From assembly GCA_000469685.2 (NCBI GenBank), contig LS997562.1, positions 19,621,920 to 19,685,919 of the forward strand: 64,000 nucleotides of DNA. Direction: 5' to 3'. A program made the position numbers and the translations under genes. The first letter of the stretch is position 1. Each line of letters begins with the position of its first letter. The stretch is from Haemonchus contortus. Taxonomy: Eukaryota; Nematoda; Chromadorea; Rhabditida; Trichostrongylidae. Positions 11,405 through 21,464 of the stretch are shown piece by piece. The notes under the pieces were generated by a model. It did not search any database. It saw only the letters and a list, made by a program, of their open reading frames with translations, and was not told the origin of the DNA.

Positions 11405-12290
11405 TCCTTACTATATGTATATAGTGCTCGCGTCTGTCTGTCTGTTTGTACGGAAATTCGATATAATATGAACAGACACCTGGAGAGGTCGGGTCAAGTT
11501 TGGAATGGGTTGAGCATAGAGCAAGACCAACAGAGCACATGAGAGCTCAGCGGAGCTCCGTCCCCAAGGGGCGGGGCATGCGCCGGAACTGGGCGGAGCA
11601 ATGGGCAAATTCTTCTAACTCGCTCTCATAACAGTCCAGACGCCGGGAAAAAATGTGCAAAGGTGAGGGATGGGTCAACAACCAAAATAAAGGAAACTTA
11701 CCGGCGGTGGGCGGAGCGTTCTCGCAGTGGGCGGTACTTCCCGCAGAGCTTCATAATTCGATTCAAGGAAGGCGTCGGGGGCAGGAAAAGTAATGAAAAT
11801 AGTGGGCAAGGCCTTATGCGTGCTGGGCATGCGTAAGCTCAGCGAAGTCCCGCCCACAGTGGGCGCGGCGAGCGTTAAGGTGAAAGCTACCTTTTAAAAA
11901 TGACTGTAACTCCGTTCGGAAACGTTCTAGAATGCGGGAAAAAAGTGGTTAGAGGTCATGGAACAAATGTGGTCAAATTCTCGAAGTGGGCGGGGTTGGC
12001 ACTAAAGTGGGCGGGGCTTAGATCAAAATTGTATAACTCTGTTCTGAAACGTTCTGGAACGCGGGGAAAAAGTGGGAAGAGGTAATGGAACAAATGGGGC
12101 CAAATCCCCTGAGTGGGCGGAGCTGGCACAGGAAAGCGGGGCTAGAACCAAAATCTCATCCCATCAAAAATTTTCTAGACTGCGGAGAAAATAGTTAGGA
12201 GCATTCAAAAGAAGGGTGGTCAAGTTTATAGTGGTTAGGGTTTGCACTGATGTGGACGGAGCTATGATCAACCACTAATAATTGTGCTCA
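11405..12290 (+). mobile_element. Helitron-like element with ~125-bp tandem units
   Basis: The 5' end TCCTTACTATATGTATATAG, followed by GCTCGCGTCTGTCTGTCTG, resembles the 5' end TCCTACTTTATATAATGCGC of the 15835 copy. The body has degenerate tandem units of about 125 bp, each with a GTGGGCGG(A/G)GC core and an AACTCNGTTCNGAAACGTTC segment (starts near 11908 and 12034). No 3' hairpin end was located; the right limit is approximate. Confidence 0.5.
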
Positions 12291-12342
12291 AGTGAAACAT
12301 ATCGAGCGTGATGCTCTCAGCAGTTCAGCGTTCGAATCTAGA

Positions 12343-12809
12343 GGGAACTATCTTATTCTGATTATCCCAAATTCCGCTGAGTGACTCCATCGTGGATAAT
12401 TGGCCGTCGACATATACTGCACGCGTTAGCGTGCATAGCCAAACTGGTAACTCCTAATATTCTAATGCAAAAAATTGGAAGACAGTTAGTATCGCACTGT
12501 TATTCTTTTAACTGAAGATCATTTTGGGTGATTATCAAGACAAGCCATGCTGTGAATCCGTTCTTTTAGAACGGCACAACCCTTCTAGAAGAACGGATTC
12601 GCAGCATGGCTTGTCTAGATAATCACCCAAAATGGTCTTCAGTTAAAAGAATAACTTCGATACTAACTGTCTTCCAATTTTTTGCATTAGAATATTATGA
12701 GTTACCAGTTTGGCTATGCACGCTAACGCGTGCAGTATATGTCGACGGCCACTCATCCACGATGGAGTCATTCAGAGGGATTTTGGATAATCAGACTAAG
12801 ATAGTTCTC
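12343..12809. mobile_element. Near-perfect foldback element
   Basis: Two arms of roughly 228 bp (12343-12570 and 12581-12809) are inverted copies of each other with only scattered mismatches and a loop of about 10 bp. Shared landmarks are GTCGACATATACTGCACGCG, TGCAAAAAATTGGAAGACAG and ACAAGCCATGCTG. There is no coding potential. The arms' similarity implies recent origin or gene conversion. The 108-aa open frame starting at 12606 is only the right arm read through. Confidence 0.85.
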
Positions 12810-14500
12810 GTTGGCCACTTCCCCCTCTCAGATTCGCATTTGGCGGGGTCGGCTTATATGTATGAACACGCTTTAATGTCGTCAAACTTCCGAAGCCCCG
12901 GAAAGACCGTAAGGCTTATAGAACTCACTTAGGTATTGATTGCAGTGGACAGGTGGACAGAAACAGCCACTGCGTTACTGTATATCAATTCATCTGTTAT
13001 GATATGACAACGTCAGTAAGAACAAGCAGCCGTAGGGATTACGCATAGTCTTTGTACGGAATTTAGTGCAAACGCAATTTAGACCACCCTCTACGGGAAT
13101 TGTGTGATCAAAAATCCTATAAATTAATCGAAAAGAGATATGGCAACACAACCCAATATTCAGAATTTTTCAAGGGAAGGAGAAGCGTCTGCTGTAGGTG
13201 TGGTGATCTGACTGGTAACACGCAGCGCAGTGAAGCACATCTCTGGCAGTTCGTAGCTCTCAAGGGTTGTTGACTCAAGTAGCAAAGCTGCTCACTCTTG
13301 CGTGAGTCACAACTCGTCCTCCTCGTCCATGAACTCACCGCTCAACCTCATGCTACATGAGACCACCGATTTCGATCAAAGAGTAATTAAGTACAGCAGT
13401 TGGTTTTCCAACTGAATTGCTTCAGATTTTCGTATACAAATTGAAAACAAATGGCATAAAAATTTACTTTATATTGACGGCTCAGATTGTATCGTTCGAC
13501 CCATTTGCGATCGTAGTTGATTGTTACAACATCGTACCATCCGTCATCCACATAGACATGAAACGACGATGGGGCCTAGGAAGAGTACTTTTCTTAGCGT
13601 TTCTTTAACTTCTTTAAATACATTACCCCTTCAAAAATTATCAGTGGAAAGGGGTGAAGATACCTCGTCGGCAAACGGATTCCACCTAGAAACGACAAAT
13701 TTCATTGGAAAGTATAGTTGCTAAAAGTAGGGCTAAACACCTACCCTTTTTCAGCTAGGCTGCATAGAATCATTGAGTGAATGACGAATATACCTAAAAA
13801 ATACCGAACAAATTATAGGAGATTTTTTTTCTAAATGCTCATCTTACATTCCCGTGTGTATGGTGTATGCGTGTAAATGCGTGTGGGTATGTGTATGCGT
13901 GTGTATTTGCGTGTGTTTATCAGGAACATCGCAACTGCTATATCCCTAAATATAGTGCAATGAGTTATCGATGGGATGCAGGAGACAAGATGGAAACACA
14001 CGTGCAGTGTGACAGAGCTAATCAGTTAATATGTGCGGAATAAATAAATAAATAATTTAAATGAACAATAGTAATGTCTTCTGAAACTCGTCCACTTATA
14101 ACAAGAAACTGGGTAACGGAACTTCTCCCCTATCGCGGCATACTCCCTTGCGGCATGCGGCAAATGTCACTGCAATTACCGTACTCACCCCGCCTCCCGC
14201 CAATCGATAGGACGCGATATTTTTCCTTGACTGGCTTGCTTTTTCATTGGATTTTATCGTTTTTCTTTTGTTTCTTTTTAGTTTTCATATTTATTAGACT
14301 TGATTAATCAAAATGACTCCTCCTATATAAACGACGATCAAGACCGCATTGGAATTGAAAAGAGCGGCCAGCCAATTCAAATAATTAAAGGACTTCCTAC
14401 CTCACGAATTTCGCTCTCCAATCTTCCATCGCATTCCTGCGATAGGCGGTGGGTGCGGCGTGTGGGACGCCGTGTTAGGGGAGAAGTCCCCGGACCCCAA
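12810..14500. other. Intergenic stretch with GT-rich repeat
   Basis: Positions 13851-13918 are an imperfect GTGTAT/GCGTGT purine-pyrimidine repeat. A short (AAAT)n run lies at about 14040-14056 and may be the tail of a retroposed sequence. No gene is recognised; a weak - strand donor near 13336 could not be chained. Confidence 0.45.
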
Positions 14501-15834
14501 GAAACTTGAGGGAATGGCTCCGTAGAAGCTTTCATTGCAGTGAAGGAGACGAACATTTACCAGTCTTCCATTCGATACATAGTAAGATCGCTTTCCTCAA
14601 CTTACCAACACAGATGTAGGTAGTGGGAGGAATATGAAGAAGTAGGAATGGTTTGCGCCTCATGTGGTTCCAATGATGGGTAGCATTGTTCAGTTAATCA
14701 CCATCCCTTCTTTCCTAACTAGTCTTGAAGAAATTCGGAGTACCGTGGAGTGTTTAGAATACATTCTTAGTGATAATTACATTGCCATTGGGGTTGGAAA
14801 GGATGTGACTGATACCGTGCTTTCACGATGTTTTGTGGTGATTAGGGCGGTGTGGCAGTACAAAAAACCGCAATTTCACTGATATTGCGGATTTCAGATT
14901 CTGAATCTGGTACAACAGGGTCACTCTTACCAAATCAGCGGGTATTAGAATCGAATGAGAGAATAAAAACACAAGGTGTACATGGGAGGCCCGCACTAAC
15001 GTTGTATTGGCTGAAAACTACTGACTATCGGGATCTGAAAGGTAGCCGGAAGCATGGGCACATCCCAGAATGGGGCGCACCCATGTTTTAGAAACCACCA
15101 TTTTTCCAACTTCCATACTGTTCTTTATTAGGTCTCTGAAATCAGGATGTAACGCTACCCACCGAATATCGTGTGTTGCTGCATAAAATGAATTGAATTC
15201 TGTGGAGCGAAAGTTGATATGATGTGAAGTGATCTTACTCGACTGTTTTTAGAGGAAGGCCGTTAACCAGGCATTGATAAGCCGCTGTTTTCTCGCAACC
15301 CACCAGAATGGACGAGTGGATGATGTGGGTCACGATTCATAAAAAGTAGATATGAAAATTTTTTACATATCCTTCTCTCTTTTTCTCTTCCCACGGTCCA
15401 GAGTTCCACATAGATAGCAGTTAGGTAAACAGTGTCTGATGACAGCATTGATGTAGCATTCGTAACTAATAGTATGAGCAAGTATCAACTTCGGATTAGC
15501 ACGCTTTTATGCTAAGTAACATTACCCCCTCGTTAACTAAGATTGCAGAATAGTCTGGACATCTCCCACGATTTTCTGGAAGCCGTCATAGCAGTTCTAC
15601 AGAAGGGACACCATATCCTCGTATGCTCATACCATATTGGATAAATTCATGAATTTGAACAGTTCGGGTTCATAATAGGTTCTTTTGATTTCAGGCTGTG
15701 AATCGTTGGAATGAGATATAAACCGAACCACTCAGCAGAGGTTCGAGGCTATCGGCCTGGCAGAAGTTCCACGGAAGTGGTCGCAAATTTGTATGAAAAT
15801 GAAGTTGAGGGGAGGGGGGAGGCACCCTATGCAA
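14501..15834. other. Intergenic stretch, nothing recognised
   Basis: Only short open frames without splice support or family features are seen. Confidence 0.45.
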
Positions 15835-16361
15835 TCCTACTTTATATAATGCGCTAAGTATGTCTGACTCGGCCACAGGAGGCGGAGCATCCGTTATAGA
15901 AATTTTGGGTTCCAAATTCATAACTCATAACTGTTTACGTGGACATAGAGAGATCCAATTTGGTAGGAGTACGGGGAACAGGATGGGAACATTCCTGGCA
16001 GGTGGCAGGACCAAACTCCGCCTACAAGAGGCGGGGTTTTGCGCCGACATTGTCAGCTGATTCCTAGGGCGTTCAAACTTGGCAGGACTACAGGCGGCAG
16101 TATGGAAACAGAAGGCTTTGGTTGCCTACCAGTTGAACCCTCAACGGGTCACTGTTTTCAAAGTGAACAGCGACAGATCTAGACTTCTAATGAAAGGCAT
16201 AGGCATCGACACATTTTGAATATCATTTGCTTCCCTATTGCTCCTCTATCGAATTTCATGTTCCGAAATGTATCGTTTATTCCAAAGGAGCTGTTTGCCG
16301 ATTACCACAACTATATCATCAGAAGGAGAGAAGTCTGGCGTCAGCCGGGCGACCCGACTGA
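15835..16361 (+). mobile_element. Short non-autonomous Helitron-like element
   Basis: The 5' end is TCCTACTTTATATAATGCGC, directly after an A. The 3' end is a hairpin (CTGGC-GTCA-GCCGG), then GCGACCCGACTGA, directly before a T. The 5' TC, the 3' hairpin followed by CTRR, and insertion between A and T are the marks of Helitrons. It is 527 bp and has no open frame for a Rep/helicase, so it must be mobilised in trans. The same 5' end recurs at 37166 (+) and 44249 (-), and the 3' end at 3391. Confidence 0.7.
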
Positions 16362-16825
16362 TGAGCCTATGAGCACCAGCAGCAGGCGGTCATATAAATG
16401 GTAGTGGGAGCCATAGTTTTGAAAAAAATTGAAGTTTGTTTCGAGAATTTTTTATTTGACTTCGAGTAACAAATGTTGCATCATACGAAGACTTTCAGTT
16501 GGACAGCAACGCCAATAATTGATCAGATCCTGAAAAAATTCAAATTAGACGTGACATAGAGGAAAACGCCACTGATAAAAGAAAGTCATGTGCATATTGC
16601 GAACAAGCATGAAGTACGTGGTACTGGAACCAAAATCAGTTGTTCCATTCCTCATTTTCGTTTGGTAAAGTTCGAACCTATTATCATAGCCAGTTCAAAC
16701 CGTTTCAAATTATTACACCTGTCTCGCAATTATTTTAGCAGCAAAGATCCGAAAATTTTTTTTACCGACTTCACTTTCAACATCCCCTCACCACTCGGCG
16801 ATCAGCTGATCGGATGCTGAAGGTG

Positions 16826-17010
16826 TGGGTCTTGACACGAATAGCGCAACCTGTACCGACTCGGCAACTTTTGAGGGATATCATCGCTGGGTGGACGTGA
16901 ACGTCGCCGAATCCGTTAACGGGGCTTCTTTTATGCCCTATCTATTGTGACCGACCCTTACGGGCCACAGGGTAATCCTAAAGGGAAATCTTAGAAACCA
17001 TTTTTAAGTA
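16826..17010 (-). repeat. MITE family A fragment (interior only)
   Basis: Inverted relative to 57715-57905, it shares the CGAATAGCGCAACC block, ATGCCCTATCTATT and GGCCACAGGGTAATCCT. The terminal AGGCACAG motifs are absent, so it is an end-deleted relic. Confidence 0.5.
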
Positions 17011-17206
17011 GCTGTCCCTTTAACCGCATCCTGTTGAGGGTATCGGTTCGACACTTCTGCTTTACAAACCATCGACAAAAAGCAACTGCTGTACGGTGGT
17101 GAATGGCACTGGAAGGAGCCTCACCTCATAGTGGTCTCGAGACTCTCGCTTAACTGGATCTGTGTTTTCTGTGCACAGCTTTTAGAACTATAGGATGAAT
17201 TTATAC

Positions 17207-18309
17207 CTGCCGTGCTTCCCGTTTAAAACTATTTTCTTGAGTTGTTTATTCACAAAGTTACAATTGACGGAGAGCACATGCTCCAAATTGTTGTCGACGT
17301 CTTTGATTTGGAACTTCGCATCGAATTTCATTCCACCACTTAAGTAGCTGCAGTTATGTGTATGAGCGCGGAGATGATATGAACAATATTTGTACCTTGT
17401 TTGCGAATCAATACTTTGGGATTGTTTCAAAGATAACGATGGAAGAGTGTACGTTGGCACTCCTACATCTATTCTCTGGATCTGCAATGAATAACAGGAT
17501 AAATTTGTCAGCGTCGATTGATCCGCCCAGAAAAGCGCGCACGCGGCACCAAATCCGCGTAAAGGGCATCTATCATAGTCCACGACCAGTCGCGCGACCG
17601 TCGCGGACCCATCTCACGAGCGACTGGCGACCAGTCGCGCGACTAGTCGACAGTCGCTAGCGACTGGTCCGTCCACGGCGGCACCCACAACTAGCGCGGC
17701 CTCCTCGGCCGATCGTGCGACCAGTGGCGCGATCAGTCGAGCGACCAGTCGCTAGCGACCGGTCGCGCGACTGGTCGTGGACTATGAAAGATGCCAAGTA
17801 CCTATTCCAGAGCATCCGTTCTCTAGCGCGCTATCAAACAACCAACTTTAAGAGGACGACAGAGCATGTATGTATTATATATGTATATATGTATTTAAGT
17901 CAACTGTGCCTATGCCCTGTATAAGCGTACGCTCACCCAGGGTTAGGGGCCCTCATTGCCGAATGCCCACAGCAAAAGGTAGTGGATTCGGGGTGATTAG
18001 AGCTAACCCCTACTCGTGAACTCGTCCAAACCGTTCTATCCCTACCCTCGTGCAATACCGAAAAACCTGCTATTAAGATCATTTTGGAAAGAGATGCCCC
18101 TTCTTCACCTATTTCTTATATTTCTCTATATTTTCTGTAGAATTCAGCACAAATACGGAATGGTTCGTGAAAAGGCATGCAAACACCGTAAAAATAAGCT
18201 GAAATGTTTTCATTTGCCTGCTCATGCCATTCTTCCTACTTACCGTTGGTTTCTTCTTTGCAGTTGGTTTACCGTCGAGCTTAGAACCTGTAAACATGGT
18301 CGTGCTCAT
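17207..18309 (-). CDS. Unknown protein with basic N-terminus, first three exons
   Basis: Three exons chain in phase: 18244-18309 (start ATG; MSTTMFTGSKLDGKPTAKKK then PT; donor gtaagt), 17396-17481 (IQRIDVGVPTYTLPSLSLKQ ...) and 17207-17347 (YLSGGMKFDAKFQIKDVDNN, LEHVLSVNCNFVNKQLKKIV, LNGKHG; donor gtataa, phase 2). The third exon has alternating hydrophobic strands ending KKIVLNGKHG, a weak echo of lectin-type beta sandwiches such as galectins, but the diagnostic sugar-binding residues are not visible, so I do not assign a family. The gene must continue below 17206. Intron 1 contains a complete family B foldback. The start was chosen because a clean donor follows 22 codons later. Confidence 0.5.
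17565..17795. mobile_element. Foldback element family B, complete copy
   Basis: The ends are GGCATCTATCATAGTCCACG and its inverted partner CGTGGACTATGAAAGATGCC. The core is a string of GCGACCAGTCGC / GCGACTGGTCGC palindromic modules with GCTAGC centres, so the whole can fold into a branched GC-rich hairpin. It lies in intron 1 of the - strand gene 17207-18309. Confidence 0.8.
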
Positions 18310-18395
18310 TTCTATTGCTAATACTATACAAAAGCGTCAAATGGTACAGCCACTTCATGTATTCGTGTCGTGTTTTAGTTCAACGCAACGAAGTA

Positions 18396-19480
18396 ATGGG
18401 GAGAGGAAAGTTGCTTCCGGAATTCGGGAAAGTTCAAATTGTTGCGAAAAAGGAGCAGGGACTGTCGAATCGCAGAATCGCGCGAGATTCGGGTCGACGT
18501 CATGCAGTTGTGTATAATTTCGTCAAGAATTTTGAACCAAAAGAAGGGCTGCATGTCCTTCGCATGGTCAGCTGATCCTTCTAATCTACTCTACTTCAAG
18601 TTTGACCCCCAACGATAAACGCCGCAGTCGTCCAGATCGCCACGCCACGAATGTCGCCGCGCAATATGCTGCGTGCGTCCTCGGACCCACGAGGTGACAC
18701 ATTCCTTCTTCGCTGCTGTCCGACAGAGACAAGCGCCGCATGTCGAGGGAAGCGTCGACCTCCACCAAGTCCTGTATGGAAATCCGATTGTTTCTGAACC
18801 TCAATGCCTTAAAAACACGTTTTGGAAAGTAATCAGAATGCTCAAGTTTATCGCCAAGCGGAAAATGCGTGAGGCGCCCTTTATGACAAAAAGACATTAA
18901 GGAAATCAGGTCGCTTTCAGCAGAAGGTGCAGCCGAACCGAGTAGTATGAGGAGTTTTTCATGAGCTGACATTTCACCTTCTTTCTCTGGATGGTTTTTG
19001 TTCTCGTCTTTTTTTTCGATGGCAAGAAGTTCAATTGTGATGGTCCAGTCGAGAACCAATTTTATTGGCGCAACCTGAGGAAGGAAAAATTCCAGTTTTC
19101 TAGAAGGAACTGTAAGGGACGACGAGCCATAGTTTGGGCCGTGATTTCATCGAGTAGGCGTATCCGTTCATATTTCGTACCAAAGAGGATGTACTAGTCC
19201 TGTTATGCGATGTGAAGTTCTCCTTTTTTCGGCGTCAGAACTGGCATCGAAATCTTGTTTTTATGCAGTATAACGCCCCCATTCACGTCAGATGGAGCAC
19301 CCAAGCTTGGTTCTCTCGGCGTCAGGTTGCACTTCTGCCGTTTTCGCCCGATTAGAATCCATTGGAGAATGTATGGGGCTCCATGAAGCGGAAAATTTAC
19401 ACTCGAAACAAGCAACTCCGAAGCGTCAAGGTGCTAAAAAGCGATTATCGAAGCATGGCGTCAAGTTGACTAGGAGTTGA
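18396..19480 (+). pseudogene. Tc3-like transposase relic
   Basis: This is a dead DDE transposase of the Tc1/mariner superfamily. The N-terminal helix-turn-helix region reads GKVQIVAKKEQGLSNRRIAR then DSGRRHAVVYNFVKN (from 18396). After a disrupted stretch, FDGKKFNCDGPVENQFYWRN and LRKEKFQFSRRN match the Tc3 block around the second catalytic region. The C-terminal part reads LVFMQYNAPIHVRWSTQAWF and PLENVWGSMKRKIYTRN, where the usual QDNAPIH has become MQYNAPIH, and a stop interrupts SPDxNP. Frameshifts and stops, plus a foldback fragment at 18583-18690, rule out function. No terminal repeats were identified. Confidence 0.8.
18583..18690. repeat. Half of a family C foldback inside the Tc3-like relic
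   Basis: CTCTACTTCAAGTTTGACCC, CCCAACGATAAACGCC and CGCGCAATATGCTGCGTGCG match the right arm of the complete copies at 27688 and 56851. The left arm is missing. Its position accounts for the break in the transposase relic. Confidence 0.65.
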
Positions 19481-19795
19481 TTAATAGTCTTTATTTGAGC
19501 CTAAACCACCGTATTTTCGAATTAATTCGAAGGAATGATGAACCAACTGATTATTCACTTTGCAACTTTCTCTCCTTGTTGTATGTTTGTGGTTAAGTAG
19601 ATTACTTTTATTAGTGCCTGTATCATTTGGAGACGTTGGAAAAGCACCCTTTACTGAACGATTGACCAAAAATTGTTAGTTCCCGAGCTGGAATTTGGTG
19701 ATAATGTGCGACTTGTAATTCAGATTTGACACATGGCACTTTTTTCAGAAAAATCGTATACTGAGAGTTTTTGGGGAAATTAGAGGTGCCTGTAA
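19481..19795. other. Short stretch, nothing recognised
   Basis: This lies between the Tc3-like relic and the next foldback. It probably holds the rest of the relic's 3' flank. Confidence 0.35.
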
Positions 19796-20025
19796 GGCAT
19801 CTTTTGTAGTCCATGACCAGTCGCGCGACCAGTCGACGACTAGTCGCGCGACTGGTCGCCGGTCGCTAGCGACTGGTCGCTCGATCGGTCGAGGAGGCCG
19901 CATTACTTATGGGTACCGCCGTGGACGGTCCCGCGCGATCAGTCGAGCGACCAGTCGAGCGACCAGTCGCTAGCGACCGGTTACACGACTGGTCGCGCGA
20001 CCGGTCGTGGGCTATGAAAGATGCC
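19796..20025. mobile_element. Foldback element family B, complete copy
   Basis: The ends GGCATCTTTTGTAGTCCATG and CGTGGGCTATGAAAGATGCC are inverted repeats. The core is made of GCGACCAGTCGC-type modules with several GCTAGC centres. The length (230 bp) is close to the 17565 copy. Confidence 0.8.
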
Positions 20026-20559
20026 TAACATTCAGAGACGCACTGTATATTGGGTACACTCCTGAATCTGCGCTTAAAGCTCATATAGAAGACATTACGG
20101 GAAAGTGTGAAAGTATCAAAGGTGAGACATGAACATGCCGAGTTGCAGAGCCAACAAGTGATGTTCAGCCACACCAAAACGGAAGGAGTTACACTCTAGA
20201 ATGTTCTACCTCGCGGCATTTTGGGTGAAGAGGTTTCTATTTTCCTAAACTGTTGAAGGCCCAGTTAGCAGTAATTTCAGTTACCGTTTTCGGTTAAGGT
20301 ACCAATAATGGATGGATGGTTGGCGCAGGAAGCAAGAAAATCCGCAAAATCGGTTGTGAACTTGTGCAGGTTGTGCGAGATTGCAACGTTGGACGAGATG
20401 TTTGGACGAAATTTTGCACGGAAACGCGTGCATTTTGCGTGAAAAATTTTCAGCAAGACTTCTTCATCTGAGATTGCTTTCCTTTATCGCTATGGGGCAA
20501 GACTGCAGCGGTTGTTCTCTGCTGCTGCAATATCTAAATTGCTGCTCTTTATTCTTCTC
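20026..20559. other. Stretch with no recognised gene
   Basis: An open + frame at 20381 overlaps the RTE tail region and has no family features. Confidence 0.4.
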
Positions 20560-20770
20560 CAGCTTCTTCGCGGCGTTAATCGAGCACAGACGTAGGATCC
20601 TTTGTCCTTGTTGGCTTTTGCCACTTTATTCGAGATGCCACATCATCTCCCTCTACCTTGGATTCGTAGAGTACTCTGATTAGGTCCCAACACCTTCATT
20701 TTGGGGATCCTCTGATGGCTTCCATTCAGTTCCGCATCGCATTGCTTCCATTATCGCATGAATTCGTTAT
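20560..20770 (-). pseudogene. RTE-type LINE tail relic
   Basis: On the - strand, ASRIKWQKPTRTKDPTSVLD followed by TAA parallels the end of the 6380 relic (DRMKWRRLTRTADPATARD). It is a very short, 5'-truncated copy. Confidence 0.55.
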
Positions 20771-20912
20771 TATTCTTTTTCAACACCCACACGCTGGAAG
20801 TGTACTACAGGAGGAAACCTTTGAAGAAAAGGCCTAGGAAGTCCAGCTGATTGCATTTTAAAAAAACGTGCTCCGGTATGAATTCTGTGCGTGGGCACGT
20901 GGGGCAGCCTCT

Positions 20913-21177
20913 GGCATCTTTCATAGTCCACGATCTTGCGAGCGACCAGTCGCTCGTGAGATGGGTCCGCGAGCAGTCGCGCGACTGGTCGCTCGACTGA
21001 TCGCGCCACTGGTCGCTCGATCGGTCGAGGATGCCGCGCTAGTTATGGGTGCCGTCATGGACGGTTCCGAGCAGATCGCGCGATCAGTCGAGCGAACAGT
21101 CGAGCGAGCGGTCACGCGACTGGTCGTCAGTCGCTAGCGACTGGTGGCGCGACTGCTCGTGGACTATGAAAGCAGCC
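20913..21177. mobile_element. Foldback element family B, complete copy with mixed ends
   Basis: The left end is GGCATCTTTCATAGTCCACG and the right end is CGTGGACTATGAAAGCAGCC, so one terminus is of the GGCATC type and the other of the GGCTGC type. The core is again palindromic GCGACCAGTCGC modules. It lies just downstream of the last assigned exon of the 21465-26907 gene. Confidence 0.8.
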
Positions 21178-21464
21178 TCTGAGAGGCAGTCAAACACTCT
21201 CGTTTCTGGGTATGGTCAACGGCATCATTAGTCTTTGAGCCGTTTTTGACTAAACGACGCACCATATGCAACATTAGAGTCCACTAATTTGCGCCAGTAC
21301 AAAATCTTGGGAAATACTTTCATTGCGAATCGGAATCGCAATGCGAATCTATGAACTGTTTTACTGCCAGAAAGAGGACTGACCCGTTTCCTTCTATTGG
21401 TGAGGTGAGCTAGTCGGCAGCGGATTATGAATTCTATGTAAAAAACATAGATTTTGAAGCTTAC

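Noticed and set aside
12606..12932. 108-residue open frame on the + strand
   Set aside because: It is the right arm of the foldback 12343-12809 read through plus flank; the left arm shows the same sequence without the frame.
17207..17481. Galectin call for the unknown - strand gene
   Set aside because: Only the end of the third exon (KKIVLNGKHG) resembles a lectin strand; the sugar-binding His/Arg/Asn/Trp residues are not seen.
18586..19059. 157-residue - strand frame
   Set aside because: It runs antisense through a foldback fragment and the Tc3-like transposase relic.
20868..21137. Open frames full of Arg, Ser and Val on both strands
   Set aside because: They are translations of the palindromic modules of the family B foldback and occur on either strand.
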